64,000 nt of DNA from Parabacteroides timonensis (GTDB lineage Bacteria; Bacteroidota; Bacteroidia; Bacteroidales; Tannerellaceae): positions 259,934 to 323,933 of the forward strand of contig NZ_LT669941.1 of assembly GCF_900128505.1 (NCBI RefSeq). The letters run 5' to 3'. The notes beneath the pieces are model-generated. The model saw only the letters and a program-made list of their open reading frames with translations. It did not search any database and was not told the origin of the DNA. This document shows positions 35,205 through 43,129 of this stretch, piece after piece. Position numbers and translations under genes: made by a program. How positions within the stretch are numbered: position 1 is the stretch's first letter; the number at the start of each line of letters is the position of its first letter.

Positions 35205-35212
35205 CAAAGATA
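35205..35212 (-). promoter_or_regulatory. -7 box TATCTTTG of yhhQ
   Basis: Consensus box. The predicted start near 35198 gives a leader of about 75 nt that contains the hairpin and the aptamer. Confidence 0.6.
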
Positions 35213-35250
35213 AAGAGAATATTTGAAAGACCGAGGGAAAGATTCTTTTT

Positions 35251-35919
35251 TTAAAACCGATGGGCATAAGTCAGGCCTATTGCATGCTTGTAGTTTACCG
35301 GATCGTACACATTAAATATATGATAACGGTAGTATAATTGCAGCGAATTCTGTTTATCTATCTTGTAATCGCTTCCGGCAGAAAAACGGATACGATCGGT
35401 ATGCATTTGTCCCTGATAGCCTGTGTCGTTGAATATTTCGGCATAGGCGAAGGGAGATAAACCTGTTTTCCGGATCTTATAAGAGAGTGTAAGCATGGTC
35501 CGGAGATAGTTCTTGGGATGCTGTGAACCCGTTTTGTACGTACTTTGAAACCGTTCACGAAGCGACAGGGAGAAGTTGCCGATAGGATAATTGCCCGAAA
35601 CATAAATGTAATAGCGGTTGCGTAGTTCTTCAGATGCCTTATACTGGCAGAGCAACATATAAGCGATACCGGTTTTCAGATAGCGGTTGAACGTGTAGTT
35701 CACTTCTCCGGTGGTCAGGAACCATTCGGCTTGCCGGAAATTACTCTTCGGACGTATATCTTCTTCAAATAAGAAAGAAAAGTGACGGTATATTTTCCCG
35801 GACAGGCTGACCTTGAATGCCATCCCTGCTCCGTCCATTGCAGCTAGGGGAGAATATCCTGTCGATATCAATAGAAAGCATAGTATAAAGCAACAATTTC
35901 GTTTGAAATAGTTTTTCAT
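35251..35919 (-). CDS. DUF2490 outer-membrane-like protein
   Basis: 222 residues with a signal peptide. Alternating amphipathic strands, repeated GxxYxxxxYR-type segments (YRYHIFNVYDPVNYKHAIGLTYAHRF at the end) and the terminal Phe suggest a small beta-barrel. It is a paralogue of the protein at 40669: both have SLSGKIYRHFSF/LSLEEEF-type starts, FSLSLRERFQSTYK and NSLQLYYRY. No function is known for DUF2490. Single gene, opposite to the SGNH hydrolase. Confidence 0.8.
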   Translation of the reverse strand: MKNYFKRNCCFILCFLLISTGYSPLAAMDGAGMAFKVSLSGKIYRHFSFLFEEDIRPKSNFRQAEWFLTTGEVNYTFNRYLKTGIAYMLLCQYKASEELRNRYYIYVSGNYPIGNFSLSLRERFQSTYKTGSQHPKNYLRTMLTLSYKIRKTGLSPFAYAEIFNDTGYQGQMHTDRIRFSAGSDYKIDKQNSLQLYYRYHIFNVYDPVNYKHAIGLTYAHRF

Positions 35920-36017
35920 GGAACTTAGAATGTGTTTTTAGTTTAGTATCTCTGCAAAGATAATGATAAAACCACTATTTTTGTTGTCATTGTAACTTAA
36001 TAAAAGAAATTCATAGT

Positions 36018-36689
36018 ATGAAAGACATGAAGAAATGGCTTGTAATAGCCATGTGTACATTGGCGACATCCCCACTTTTTAGCCAGCAGAACGACTGGGC
36101 GCAGTTCGGGCGTTATGCAGAAGCGAATAAATCGGTGCAGACACCTACGCGGGTCGTCTTTATGGGAAACTCTATCACGGACGGTTGGTGGAATACCGAC
36201 TCCTTATTTTTCAAAAACAACCGTTACATAGGCCGGGGAATAGGAGGGCAGACTACTGCACAAATGCTGGTCCGGTTCCGTGCCGATGTAATAAACCTGC
36301 AACCTAAAGCAGTGGTAATCCTGGCGGGTACTAATGATATCGCCCAGAATAACGGGTATATCTCACCCGAAAATATCCTGGGTAATATTATCTCGATGGC
36401 GGAACTGGCTAAAGCCAATAATATAGATGTAGTTCTCTGTTCCATCTTACCTGCTTACGAATATGGCTGGCGTAAAGGACTTGAACCTGCCGACAAGATC
36501 ATTGCCCTGAATAAGATGATCAAAGAATATGCCGATAAGAACAATCTGACTTATGTGGATTATCATTCAGCCCTGAAAGATGAGCGTAACGGTCTTCCGG
36601 AAAAGTATTCGAAAGATGGCGTGCATCCCACAATGGATGGGTATGTGATTATGGAAAAACTGATCTCGGCCGCTCTTGAAAAGTATTAA
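36018..36689 (+). CDS. Secreted SGNH/GDSL hydrolase
   Basis: 223 residues (the start may be ATG 36027, MKKWLVIA) with a signal peptide to about residue 23. The four SGNH blocks are present: GNSITDG (nucleophile Ser), GIGGQTT (Gly), AGTNDIAQ (Asn) and DGVHPTMDG (catalytic Asp and His). An esterase or acetylhydrolase acting in the periplasm or outside, perhaps on acetylated glycans. Alone in its transcript. Confidence 0.9.
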   Translation: MKDMKKWLVIAMCTLATSPLFSQQNDWAQFGRYAEANKSVQTPTRVVFMGNSITDGWWNTDSLFFKNNRYIGRGIGGQTTAQMLVRFRADVINLQPKAVVILAGTNDIAQNNGYISPENILGNIISMAELAKANNIDVVLCSILPAYEYGWRKGLEPADKIIALNKMIKEYADKNNLTYVDYHSALKDERNGLPEKYSKDGVHPTMDGYVIMEKLISAALEKY

Positions 36690-36698
36690 AAGTAGTTG

Positions 36699-36728
36699 GT
36701 TACTCTGCCTTTCTTCGGGCAGAGTAAC
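36699..36728 (+). terminator. Hairpin after the SGNH gene
   Basis: Perfect 11-bp stem GTTACTCTGCC/GGCAGAGTAAC with loop TTTCTTCG. It lacks a clear T run. Confidence 0.6.
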
Positions 36729-36787
36729 TTGCAAATATACACAGTCGTTTACGATTGCCTGTCGGGGTAATCAAAAACAATCAATCA

Positions 36788-37339
36788 ATGAATAAAAATG
36801 ATGTTCAGGTCAGGAGAACTACTTCTGACGATTTTAATGATGTAATGCAGGTAGAAACGCTCGCTTTCGGTAGTGCGAAAGAAGCGGAATGGGTTGCGGA
36901 AGTCCTGGCTGATGCGAATGAACCTTATCTCTCCTTATTAGCTCTTTATGAGGGAGAAGCAGTCGGTCATATCCTGTTTACACGGGGAATACCGGATGAG
37001 GACAAAGAGGCTTCATCGGTATATATACTCGCTCCGCTGGCTATAAAACCGGCATACCAGAAACAAGGAATTGGCGGCCTGCTTATCGAAACGGGACTTC
37101 AGTATCTGAGGGAGTCAGGTGTTCGACTTGTCCTGGTTTTGGGACATAAAGAGTATTACCCTCGTCATGGATTTAAAGGAGACGCAGAAGGAGCCGGTTA
37201 CTTTCCGCCTTATCCGCTTCCCCGTGAGTATGCTGACTATTGGATGTACCAATACCTGACACCCGATGTGGAGAGTATTCCCAAAGGTCGTATCGGGTGT
37301 ACTGCCGCCCTGGACAAACCGCAACATTGGCGGGAGTAG
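36788..37339 (+). CDS. GNAT N-acetyltransferase
   Basis: 183 residues from ATG 36788 (MNKNDVQVRRTTSDDF); the open frame starts earlier at a TTG. The acetyl-CoA motif LAIKPAYQKQGIGGLLIE and the following VLVLGHKEYYPRHGF mark the YhbS-like branch of GNATs. The acceptor is unknown. Confidence 0.85.
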   Translation: MNKNDVQVRRTTSDDFNDVMQVETLAFGSAKEAEWVAEVLADANEPYLSLLALYEGEAVGHILFTRGIPDEDKEASSVYILAPLAIKPAYQKQGIGGLLIETGLQYLRESGVRLVLVLGHKEYYPRHGFKGDAEGAGYFPPYPLPREYADYWMYQYLTPDVESIPKGRIGCTAALDKPQHWRE

Positions 37340-37376
37340 GAAGAAAGTCGATACCGCCTGCTGGAAAAAGAATATG

Positions 37377-37384
37377 TATATTTG
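37377..37384 (+). promoter_or_regulatory. -7 box TATATTTG of the second GNAT gene
   Basis: Consensus box 20 bp before the start codon at 37404. Confidence 0.5.
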
Positions 37385-37403
37385 CCATCCTAATCGGAAA
37401 TAA

Positions 37404-37928
37404 ATGTATAAGATAGAAAAAGGAACAGCGGCGGATATCGACGAACTGGAGCAGTTGTATAATGAGTTGAACGACCATTTGGAAGCAACAATCAATTATC
37501 CCGGCTGGATAAAAGGTATTTATCCGGTCCGGGAGGATGCGGTGAAAGGTATAGGATGCGGGGCACTGTTCGTTCTGCGGATAGAAGGACGGATAGCGGG
37601 GAGTATTATTTTAAGTCATGAACCCGAAGAAGCATACACCCAGATCCGTTGGGAGATAGAAGCGGATTATGCAGATATCCTGGTCATCCATACCTTCGTC
37701 GTACATCCTTTATTTATGAAACAAGGCGTTGGTTCCGCTTTGCTCCGTTTTGCGGAGCAATACGGAAGACAGGAAGGAATGAAAGCAATCCGTCTGGATG
37801 TCTCCATACATAACGCACCCGCTATTGCCGCATATGAAAAGCACGGGTATCGTTATGTGGGAACTGTCGACCTGGGATTGAATTATCCGCACCTGGTATG
37901 GTTCAGGCTGTATGAACAGCTTTTATAG
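37404..37928 (+). CDS. GNAT N-acetyltransferase
   Basis: 174 residues. Acetyl-CoA motif FVVHPLFMKQGVGSALLRFAEQYGR, followed by the typical AIRLDVSIHNAPAIAAYEKHGY. It is only distantly like the GNAT before it, so not a tandem duplicate. Convergent with exonuclease III: the reading frames overlap by 6 bp at their 3' ends. Confidence 0.85.
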   Translation: MYKIEKGTAADIDELEQLYNELNDHLEATINYPGWIKGIYPVREDAVKGIGCGALFVLRIEGRIAGSIILSHEPEEAYTQIRWEIEADYADILVIHTFVVHPLFMKQGVGSALLRFAEQYGRQEGMKAIRLDVSIHNAPAIAAYEKHGYRYVGTVDLGLNYPHLVWFRLYEQLL

Positions 37929-38687
37929 TTCAATCTCCAACACCGCCGGACAATGATCCGAGTGCACTGCATCATTCAGGATATAGGCATCCTTCAATAG
38001 CGGTTTGACCGGCTCGCTGACCATACAGTAGTCGATGCGCCATCCTTTATTGTTCTTGCGGGCACTGAAGCGGTAGCTCCACCAGGTATATTGCTGCTTA
38101 TCCGGGTTCAGAAAACGGAATGTGTCGATAAAACCGGCATCCAGAAAACGGGTCATCCATTCACGTTCTTCGGGAAGGAAGCCGCTATTGGTTGCATTAC
38201 GTACCGGATCGTGAATGTCTATCGGTTCGTGGCAAATATTATAGTCGCCGCAAAGGATCAGTTTCTTTCGTGTTTTTTGCAGTTCGACCACATAGTTCTG
38301 AAAATCTTCCAGCCACTCCATCTTGAAAGCCTGGCGTTCATCACCGCTTGTACCCGAAGGATGATAGACACTTACGACAGAGGTGTCGCCATAGTCTGCC
38401 CGTATAAAGCGACCTTCATTGTCATACTTTTCGATACCCATACCGATTTCTACATGATCGGGTTCCCGGCGGGTAAGGATGGCAACACCGCTATACCCCT
38501 TCTTTTGTGCACTGAACAGATAAGGTGTGTAACCCAGTCCTTCAAATGCTTCGGTAGGAAATTGCTCGGGTTGAAGTTTGGTTTCCTGAATACAGAGCAC
38601 ATCCGGTTGTTCCTGCATTAACCATTCGGGCAGTCCCTTGGTTACGGCTGCGCGAAGTCCGTTTACGTTATATGTGATGATCTTCAT
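37923..38687 (-). CDS. xth: Exodeoxyribonuclease III
   Basis: 254 residues. AP endonuclease family blocks: TYNVNGLRAA, CIQETKLQ (metal Glu), LCGDYNICH, RIDYCMVS and SDHCPAVLEI (catalytic His). Base-excision repair and 3' exonuclease in the cytoplasm. A TATCTTTG -7 box lies at 38719-38726 on the same strand. Confidence 0.95.
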   Translation of the reverse strand: MKIITYNVNGLRAAVTKGLPEWLMQEQPDVLCIQETKLQPEQFPTEAFEGLGYTPYLFSAQKKGYSGVAILTRREPDHVEIGMGIEKYDNEGRFIRADYGDTSVVSVYHPSGTSGDERQAFKMEWLEDFQNYVVELQKTRKKLILCGDYNICHEPIDIHDPVRNATNSGFLPEEREWMTRFLDAGFIDTFRFLNPDKQQYTWWSYRFSARKNNKGWRIDYCMVSEPVKPLLKDAYILNDAVHSDHCPAVLEIEL

Positions 38688-38718
38688 ATAATCTGTTTTA
38701 TGATTGTTTATATGAATT

Positions 38719-38726
38719 CAAAGATA
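38719..38726 (-). promoter_or_regulatory. -7 box TATCTTTG of xth
   Basis: Consensus box about 32 bp before the xth start codon. Confidence 0.5.
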
Positions 38727-38777
38727 CAATTTAACAAGCTGATGTACTAATTTTACCAAATAAATCTCTTGCCGGGT

Positions 38778-39533
38778 CTATCCTTTTCCCAGAAAATGGG
38801 TATCCAGATACTGTGTGAATTTGTCCTTATACTGATTACCGATAGGAATATATACGTCTTTTCCAAAGATAATACGGTTGTTTGCCACAGCTGTGATCTT
38901 GGAGAGGTTGACCATATAAGAACGGTGTACCCGCATGAACTTTTCGGGCGGTAGTTTATCCTCCAGTACCTTCATACTAAGGAGAGACATCACCGGTTTC
39001 TGGTCTTCTGAGAATATCCGCACATATTCATTCTGGCTTTCTATATACAGGATCTTACTCATATCGATACGTATCATCTTGTAATCCGCTTTGATATACA
39101 GATCGTTGTTTACAGAAACAGTCTCTTCGCCCGATGTGGAAACGACCGGAGCCGATTGAACGGGAGCGTTCAGCAATTCCATTTGCCGGAGGGCTTTGTT
39201 GGCAGATTTCAGAAAATCGTTGTATCCGAAAGGTTTCAATAGATAGTCGAGCGCATCTACCCGGAAACTTTCAACAGCATATTCCGAATAAGCGGTAGTG
39301 AAAATAATAAGCGGCTTTTTGACCAGTGACTTGACAAAGTCCATCCCGTTCAGATCCGGCATATTTATATCTGCAAAGATCAGGTCGACGGGGTGGGTGG
39401 CTATCACATCTAATGCTTCAAGTGCACTTGGACAAGCCTTTACAAGTTGCAGGAAAGGTACTTTCCCGATATAACCGGTTATCTGTGCCAGTGCCAGCGG
39501 TTCATCGTCGATAGCAATACATCTTATTATCAT
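38778..39533 (-). CDS. LytTR response regulator
   Basis: 251 residues. Receiver domain with acidic pocket IDDEP, phospho-acceptor Asp55 (FADINMPDLNG) and conserved Lys in LLKPFG; a linker of about 25 residues; then a LytTR DNA-binding domain (KMIRIDMSKILYIESQNEYVRIF ... FMRVHRSYMVNL). Its start overlaps the histidine kinase stop by 4 bp, so it is the kinase's partner. Probable targets are its own operon and the divergent Cthe_2159 gene. Confidence 0.92.
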   Translation of the reverse strand: MIIRCIAIDDEPLALAQITGYIGKVPFLQLVKACPSALEALDVIATHPVDLIFADINMPDLNGMDFVKSLVKKPLIIFTTAYSEYAVESFRVDALDYLLKPFGYNDFLKSANKALRQMELLNAPVQSAPVVSTSGEETVSVNNDLYIKADYKMIRIDMSKILYIESQNEYVRIFSEDQKPVMSLLSMKVLEDKLPPEKFMRVHRSYMVNLSKITAVANNRIIFGKDVYIPIGNQYKDKFTQYLDTHFLGKG

Positions 39534-40663
39534 AATTGTATGGGTATTATCAGTAAGACACGATATTCATTCTCTTCACTTTTGATATCCAGCGTATAGT
39601 TATTATCATAAAGCAGGCGAAGGCGTTTTTTGACGTTTTCGAGTCCGATGCCTTTATGTTGTTCGCCGGCATTGTTGAAACTGCTGTTTACTACCAGGCA
39701 TTCCAGTTCATTCTCTTTTATCTCCATATATAGACGGATAAACGATTTCTGTTGGTAGCTGATGCCATGCTTGAATGCATTTTCAAGGAACGAGATAAAT
39801 AACAACGGCGGGATCTGTATGTTCGGAACCTCTTCAGGCAGGGATATCCGGATATCGACCTGATCGGTATACCGTAGTTTCATCAGTCCGACATAGTTAT
39901 TCAGAAAACGGATCTCCTTTTCTAGTGGTAATGTAGGCAAGGCAGCGTCATACAAGACGTAGCGCATCATCTTGGAAAGTTCGAGAACGGTCTCTTTGGC
40001 TTTCTCTGTATCCAGGTCGATCAGGGCATGAATATTATTCAACGTATTCATGAAGAAATGCGGGTTGATCTGATGTTTCAGATATTCCAGTTCTGTTTGA
40101 AGCGTATGCTTTTCGAGTTCCTTCATCCGGTGTTCGTCACGTATGGATTTAAAGAGGAATTTGATTGCCACATTCAGCCCCAACACCAGGATGGCGATCA
40201 GGATGTGGTTGACCATCGGTGAGATCATGCCCGGCATCCGCCACATAGGAGGATGTTCCGGTTGACGGGGCGGTTCTTTCCTGTCGGGGAACTGATGTAT
40301 CCTTTCGTTCATCGGCGGACGTTCCATCCTGAATTCACGGGGTGGCCATTTATCCGGGTTATCCGGTCGTTTTAACTTCATAAACGGATTCAGGGCAAAG
40401 ATCAGGCAGACCGTTAATGCAGTAAATAACAGATACAACCACGATTTTTTCCGTATCAATAGGAGAGGGATAAGCACATAGTTGTTGATAATAAAAAGAA
40501 TGAAGAAAGGAGCGATGATCTTCCAGGCACGAAAAATATCGTTCCAGTTGATCGTCTCTCCGTTATATTTATGTTCCAGTACAGGCGAGCTCCATATCAC
40601 TACCCATATAATCAGGTAGATCAGGTTCTCCAGGAGCCTTTGCCGTTGTTCTTGTTTTTCCAT
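39530..40663 (-). CDS. LytS-type sensor histidine kinase
   Basis: 377 residues. Four membrane helices, an internal kinase region with HQINPHFFMNTLNN (phospho-His202), and a HATPase with short N and G boxes (ENAFKHGI, GIGLENVKKRL). Between helices 3 and 4 (about 98-150) lies an unusual segment rich in Pro, Arg, Met and His (KWPPREFRMERPPMNE ... EHPPMWRMPG), which may be the sensory part. It lies 5 bp after the DUF2490 gene in the same operon. Confidence 0.9.
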   Translation of the reverse strand: MEKQEQRQRLLENLIYLIIWVVIWSSPVLEHKYNGETINWNDIFRAWKIIAPFFILFIINNYVLIPLLLIRKKSWLYLLFTALTVCLIFALNPFMKLKRPDNPDKWPPREFRMERPPMNERIHQFPDRKEPPRQPEHPPMWRMPGMISPMVNHILIAILVLGLNVAIKFLFKSIRDEHRMKELEKHTLQTELEYLKHQINPHFFMNTLNNIHALIDLDTEKAKETVLELSKMMRYVLYDAALPTLPLEKEIRFLNNYVGLMKLRYTDQVDIRISLPEEVPNIQIPPLLFISFLENAFKHGISYQQKSFIRLYMEIKENELECLVVNSSFNNAGEQHKGIGLENVKKRLRLLYDNNYTLDIKSEENEYRVLLIIPIQL

Positions 40664-40668
40664 TCCGG

Positions 40669-41343
40669 TCAGAATTTATATGAATATCCCAGGCCTATCA
40701 TGTGTTTACCATTCCCTTCGTCGTCATCTTTAAAGTTAATATACCGGTAATACAGTTGCAGGGAGTTTCGTTTATTCAGTTTATACTTGCTGCCAGCCGT
40801 ATATCTCAGTTTATTCATTTTATTCCCTTGCGGATCGTTCAGCGTATTATATAATTCGACAGATGCGTAAGGTTCAAATTTGCAATTCCGGATATCGTAT
40901 TCCACTTCGAGCCGGCTGCGGAGATATAATTTCGGATTGGCCCGCTTATTTGTCTCTTTGATCCCGACACGATATGTACTTTGAAATCGCTCCCGTAAAG
41001 ATACGGTAAAGCGGTCAAAACGATACGAACCGGTGGCATAAAAATAATAACGGTGACGCACTTCCCAACCTTTCGTCTCATGATTATAATTGATCAGATT
41101 ATAGGCGCCTCCCAGTTTGAGAAACTTCCAGGGCTTGTAACTTAAGTCGAGTGTGGTAGAGAAGCGGTCTGTTTCGCTCAGGTTGTCACGCAGGCGGAAC
41201 TCTTCTTCCAGCGACAGATTCAGACCCGGGACAATCTTCTTCGTTACATCGACACTCAGTGACGAACCGAAGTCATTCTGGGCCCGGAGAGAAGAGCCGG
41301 CCAGCAGGCATAAAGCGAATAGTTTTACTTTCAGATATTTCAT
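40669..41343 (-). CDS. DUF2490 outer-membrane-like protein (polyP operon)
   Basis: 224 residues with signal peptide (AGSSLRAQND). Beta-barrel-like alternation and a terminal Phe; homologous along its length to the protein at 35251 (shared VSLRERFQSTYR, RNSLQLYYRYINF). Third gene of the operon, 22 bp after DUF4956. It may be the outer-membrane component of whatever the VTC/DUF4956 pair makes. Confidence 0.8.
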   Translation of the reverse strand: MKYLKVKLFALCLLAGSSLRAQNDFGSSLSVDVTKKIVPGLNLSLEEEFRLRDNLSETDRFSTTLDLSYKPWKFLKLGGAYNLINYNHETKGWEVRHRYYFYATGSYRFDRFTVSLRERFQSTYRVGIKETNKRANPKLYLRSRLEVEYDIRNCKFEPYASVELYNTLNDPQGNKMNKLRYTAGSKYKLNKRNSLQLYYRYINFKDDDEGNGKHMIGLGYSYKF

Positions 41344-41365
41344 AAGGCAGTAGTTTTAACAGGTT

Positions 41366-42049
41366 TTATTCCCCTTCCCGCGGGAAACGGGTTAATGTAT
41401 CGACTGTATTGATCTCCTGTGAATCGGATTCATAATAGACTTTGATAAAAGCGGCATCACGCAGGAAATCGATATGCCCGATCTCTATCTTTTGTATATC
41501 CAATCCGGTACGACTGCGGAGGTCGGAGAGGAGTTCATCCCTTTTTTCCGGTACGATCAACTGTATCTTATCGTATAAGATCAGTTTGCAGGAAACATGC
41601 TTCAACCAGCGTTCGCTTTCCAGTAGCCAGGTGACGAGAAGAAAGATACAGTTTGTCGCAATAAGCTCTGCGAAACTGATCTGTACAGCCAATGCATTGA
41701 TAACGGAAAGGGCGATGATGATGAACAGGTAAGTCATCTCCCGGATAGGCACCGACTCTGTGCGGTAGCGTATAATCCCGAAGATGGCAAATATACCCAG
41801 TGCAAAACCAATCTTTAGCTTCACACTTCCCATCAGGATAATAAGGAAAAACACACTGACATTGATCAGCGAGAAAGTGAAATAATAATCCCTCCGTCTG
41901 CTTTTGGGATAATAAAAGAAATGGATGATCAGACCGACCACCACGAAGTTAAAGAGGAAGCGGAGTATCAGTTGTGTAAATGCATCCGTATCCATGACGG
42001 GGCTTCCCATCAACTGTGCTTCTTCTGCAATATCAAAGAATGTATCCAT
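41366..42049 (-). CDS. DUF4956 membrane protein
   Basis: 227 residues with about four membrane helices (about 27-115), then a cytoplasmic alpha/beta domain (KIQLIVPEKRDELLSDLRSRTGLDIQKIEIGHIDFLRDAAFIKVYY). The phrase FGIIRYRTESVPIREMTYLFI is typical of DUF4956. This family is regularly encoded next to VTC-domain polymerases, as here, where it overlaps the VTC gene by 17 bp. A role as membrane channel or anchor for the polymer is an inference. Confidence 0.85.
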   Translation of the reverse strand: MDTFFDIAEEAQLMGSPVMDTDAFTQLILRFLFNFVVVGLIIHFFYYPKSRRRDYYFTFSLINVSVFFLIILMGSVKLKIGFALGIFAIFGIIRYRTESVPIREMTYLFIIIALSVINALAVQISFAELIATNCIFLLVTWLLESERWLKHVSCKLILYDKIQLIVPEKRDELLSDLRSRTGLDIQKIEIGHIDFLRDAAFIKVYYESDSQEINTVDTLTRFPREGE

Positions 42050-42812
42050 ATGAATAATTGGCTAGTTTATTTATTTGAGTTAGTTTCTTCTTGAAGCGGT
42101 TCCGCTTAACAGCCGGGTTAGTCAGTAATATACCTAAACAGTATTTGCTGATGCTGACCGGATGAATACGCAACCGGGAAAGATATTCTTTTGCACGGGA
42201 GGGTATATTACCATCCTGCTTAAGTTCGATGATGACCAATCCCGGTAGCGATTGTTCTATACCGGTGGCGAGGTTACGGAAACAAAGTCCGGTATCGATC
42301 GTAAGCCGTTCTGTCTTCTCCCGGTTTACAAGGGTGATACGGTCGAACTGGTTTTCCACCTGTAATACCAGTTCCTGTAGTTTGAAACAAGCATGTTTGC
42401 AAAGGAATTTTTCTGCATCTGCCGTCTGGTAAGGGTTCATCCGGGGAAGAGGCATCCGTACTTTCCGGGTTCTACCTTTGTTGTTCTTATCTTTTATTTC
42501 GAGAAAGGTCAGGCTGGAGTCCGTGTAAGACCGCATGCGTATTTTCTCACGGGTACGGCGTCCGTTCTGGTGAGCCAGGTACATGGCCAGTCCGGGAGTA
42601 TCCAGATAGATCGTTTGGTACGGGCTGATCCGTTTACCATTTATTTCCTGTATATAATAGTCTTTCTGCAACTGTTCCAGAAATAAAACCAACTGTTCGG
42701 TGGTAGTTGTGTATTTTGTATCTGTCCGGTTCATCAGCCGGACACCTTCCATCTCGGCCAGCGAGATGGAAGGGAAACCGTTCAGGATGGAGTTGATAAC
42801 CTTTTCTTTCAT
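42033..42812 (-). CDS. VTC-domain polyphosphate polymerase
   Basis: 259 residues, soluble. The VTC tunnel residues can be seen: MNRTDTKYTTT (Arg and Lys at the start of the fold), REKIRMRSY (Arg-x-Arg), LEIKDKNNKGRTRKVRM (Glu-x-Lys) and IELKQDG near the end. The family makes inorganic polyphosphate from nucleoside triphosphates. First gene of an operon with DUF4956, DUF2490 and a LytS/LytTR pair. The substrate may not be phosphate; only the fold and active-site layout are supported. Confidence 0.85.
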   Translation of the reverse strand: MKEKVINSILNGFPSISLAEMEGVRLMNRTDTKYTTTTEQLVLFLEQLQKDYYIQEINGKRISPYQTIYLDTPGLAMYLAHQNGRRTREKIRMRSYTDSSLTFLEIKDKNNKGRTRKVRMPLPRMNPYQTADAEKFLCKHACFKLQELVLQVENQFDRITLVNREKTERLTIDTGLCFRNLATGIEQSLPGLVIIELKQDGNIPSRAKEYLSRLRIHPVSISKYCLGILLTNPAVKRNRFKKKLTQINKLANYSYGYIL

Positions 42813-42928
42813 TTTGCTTTTCAGACTAATAGATATACTTATTACATTTTGGTTTCAAAAATAGAAAGGCTTTTATTGGATAAGAAAAATAATCAGTGAA
42901 ATGGGGTTTTTATCCCATGAAGGAGGAG

Positions 42929-43016
42929 AGTGACATTACTGTATGGGTATGGTGACACTACTATGTAGATGCGATGATACAACTATACGGATGTGGTGAC
43001 ACTACTGTGTGGATAT
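42929..43016. repeat. 22-nt-period array 2 (4 units)
   Basis: Units at 42929, 42951, 42973 and 42995, consensus nGTGACACTACTnTGnnGATnT. Units 2 and 4 are the most alike; a degraded fifth unit may follow at 43017. Confidence 0.85.
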
Positions 43017-43077
43017 AGTAGCATAAAACAGGGTATCTCTCTTTTCACTGATAAAAACCTCTTGTTTACAGATACTT

Positions 43078-43109
43078 TTTGGTGAGGCTGGGAAGGGAGG
43101 TTATTTTTG
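43078..43109 (+). promoter_or_regulatory. Promoter TTTG-N20-TATTTTTG of the Cthe_2159-like gene
   Basis: -33 box 43078-43081 and -7 box 43102-43109, 20 bp before ATG 43130; this decides against the longer open frame that starts at 43079. Confidence 0.6.
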
Positions 43110-43129
43110 GAGATAAAAACGAAAGGATT

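Larger units (their letters stand above)
42813..43129. other. Divergent intergenic region VTC operon / Cthe_2159 gene
   Basis: 317 bp. Contains a minus-strand -7 box TATTTTTG for the VTC operon (42856-42863), a 22-nt-period array (42929-43016) and a plus-strand promoter (43078-43109). No reading frame of note. Confidence 0.7.
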
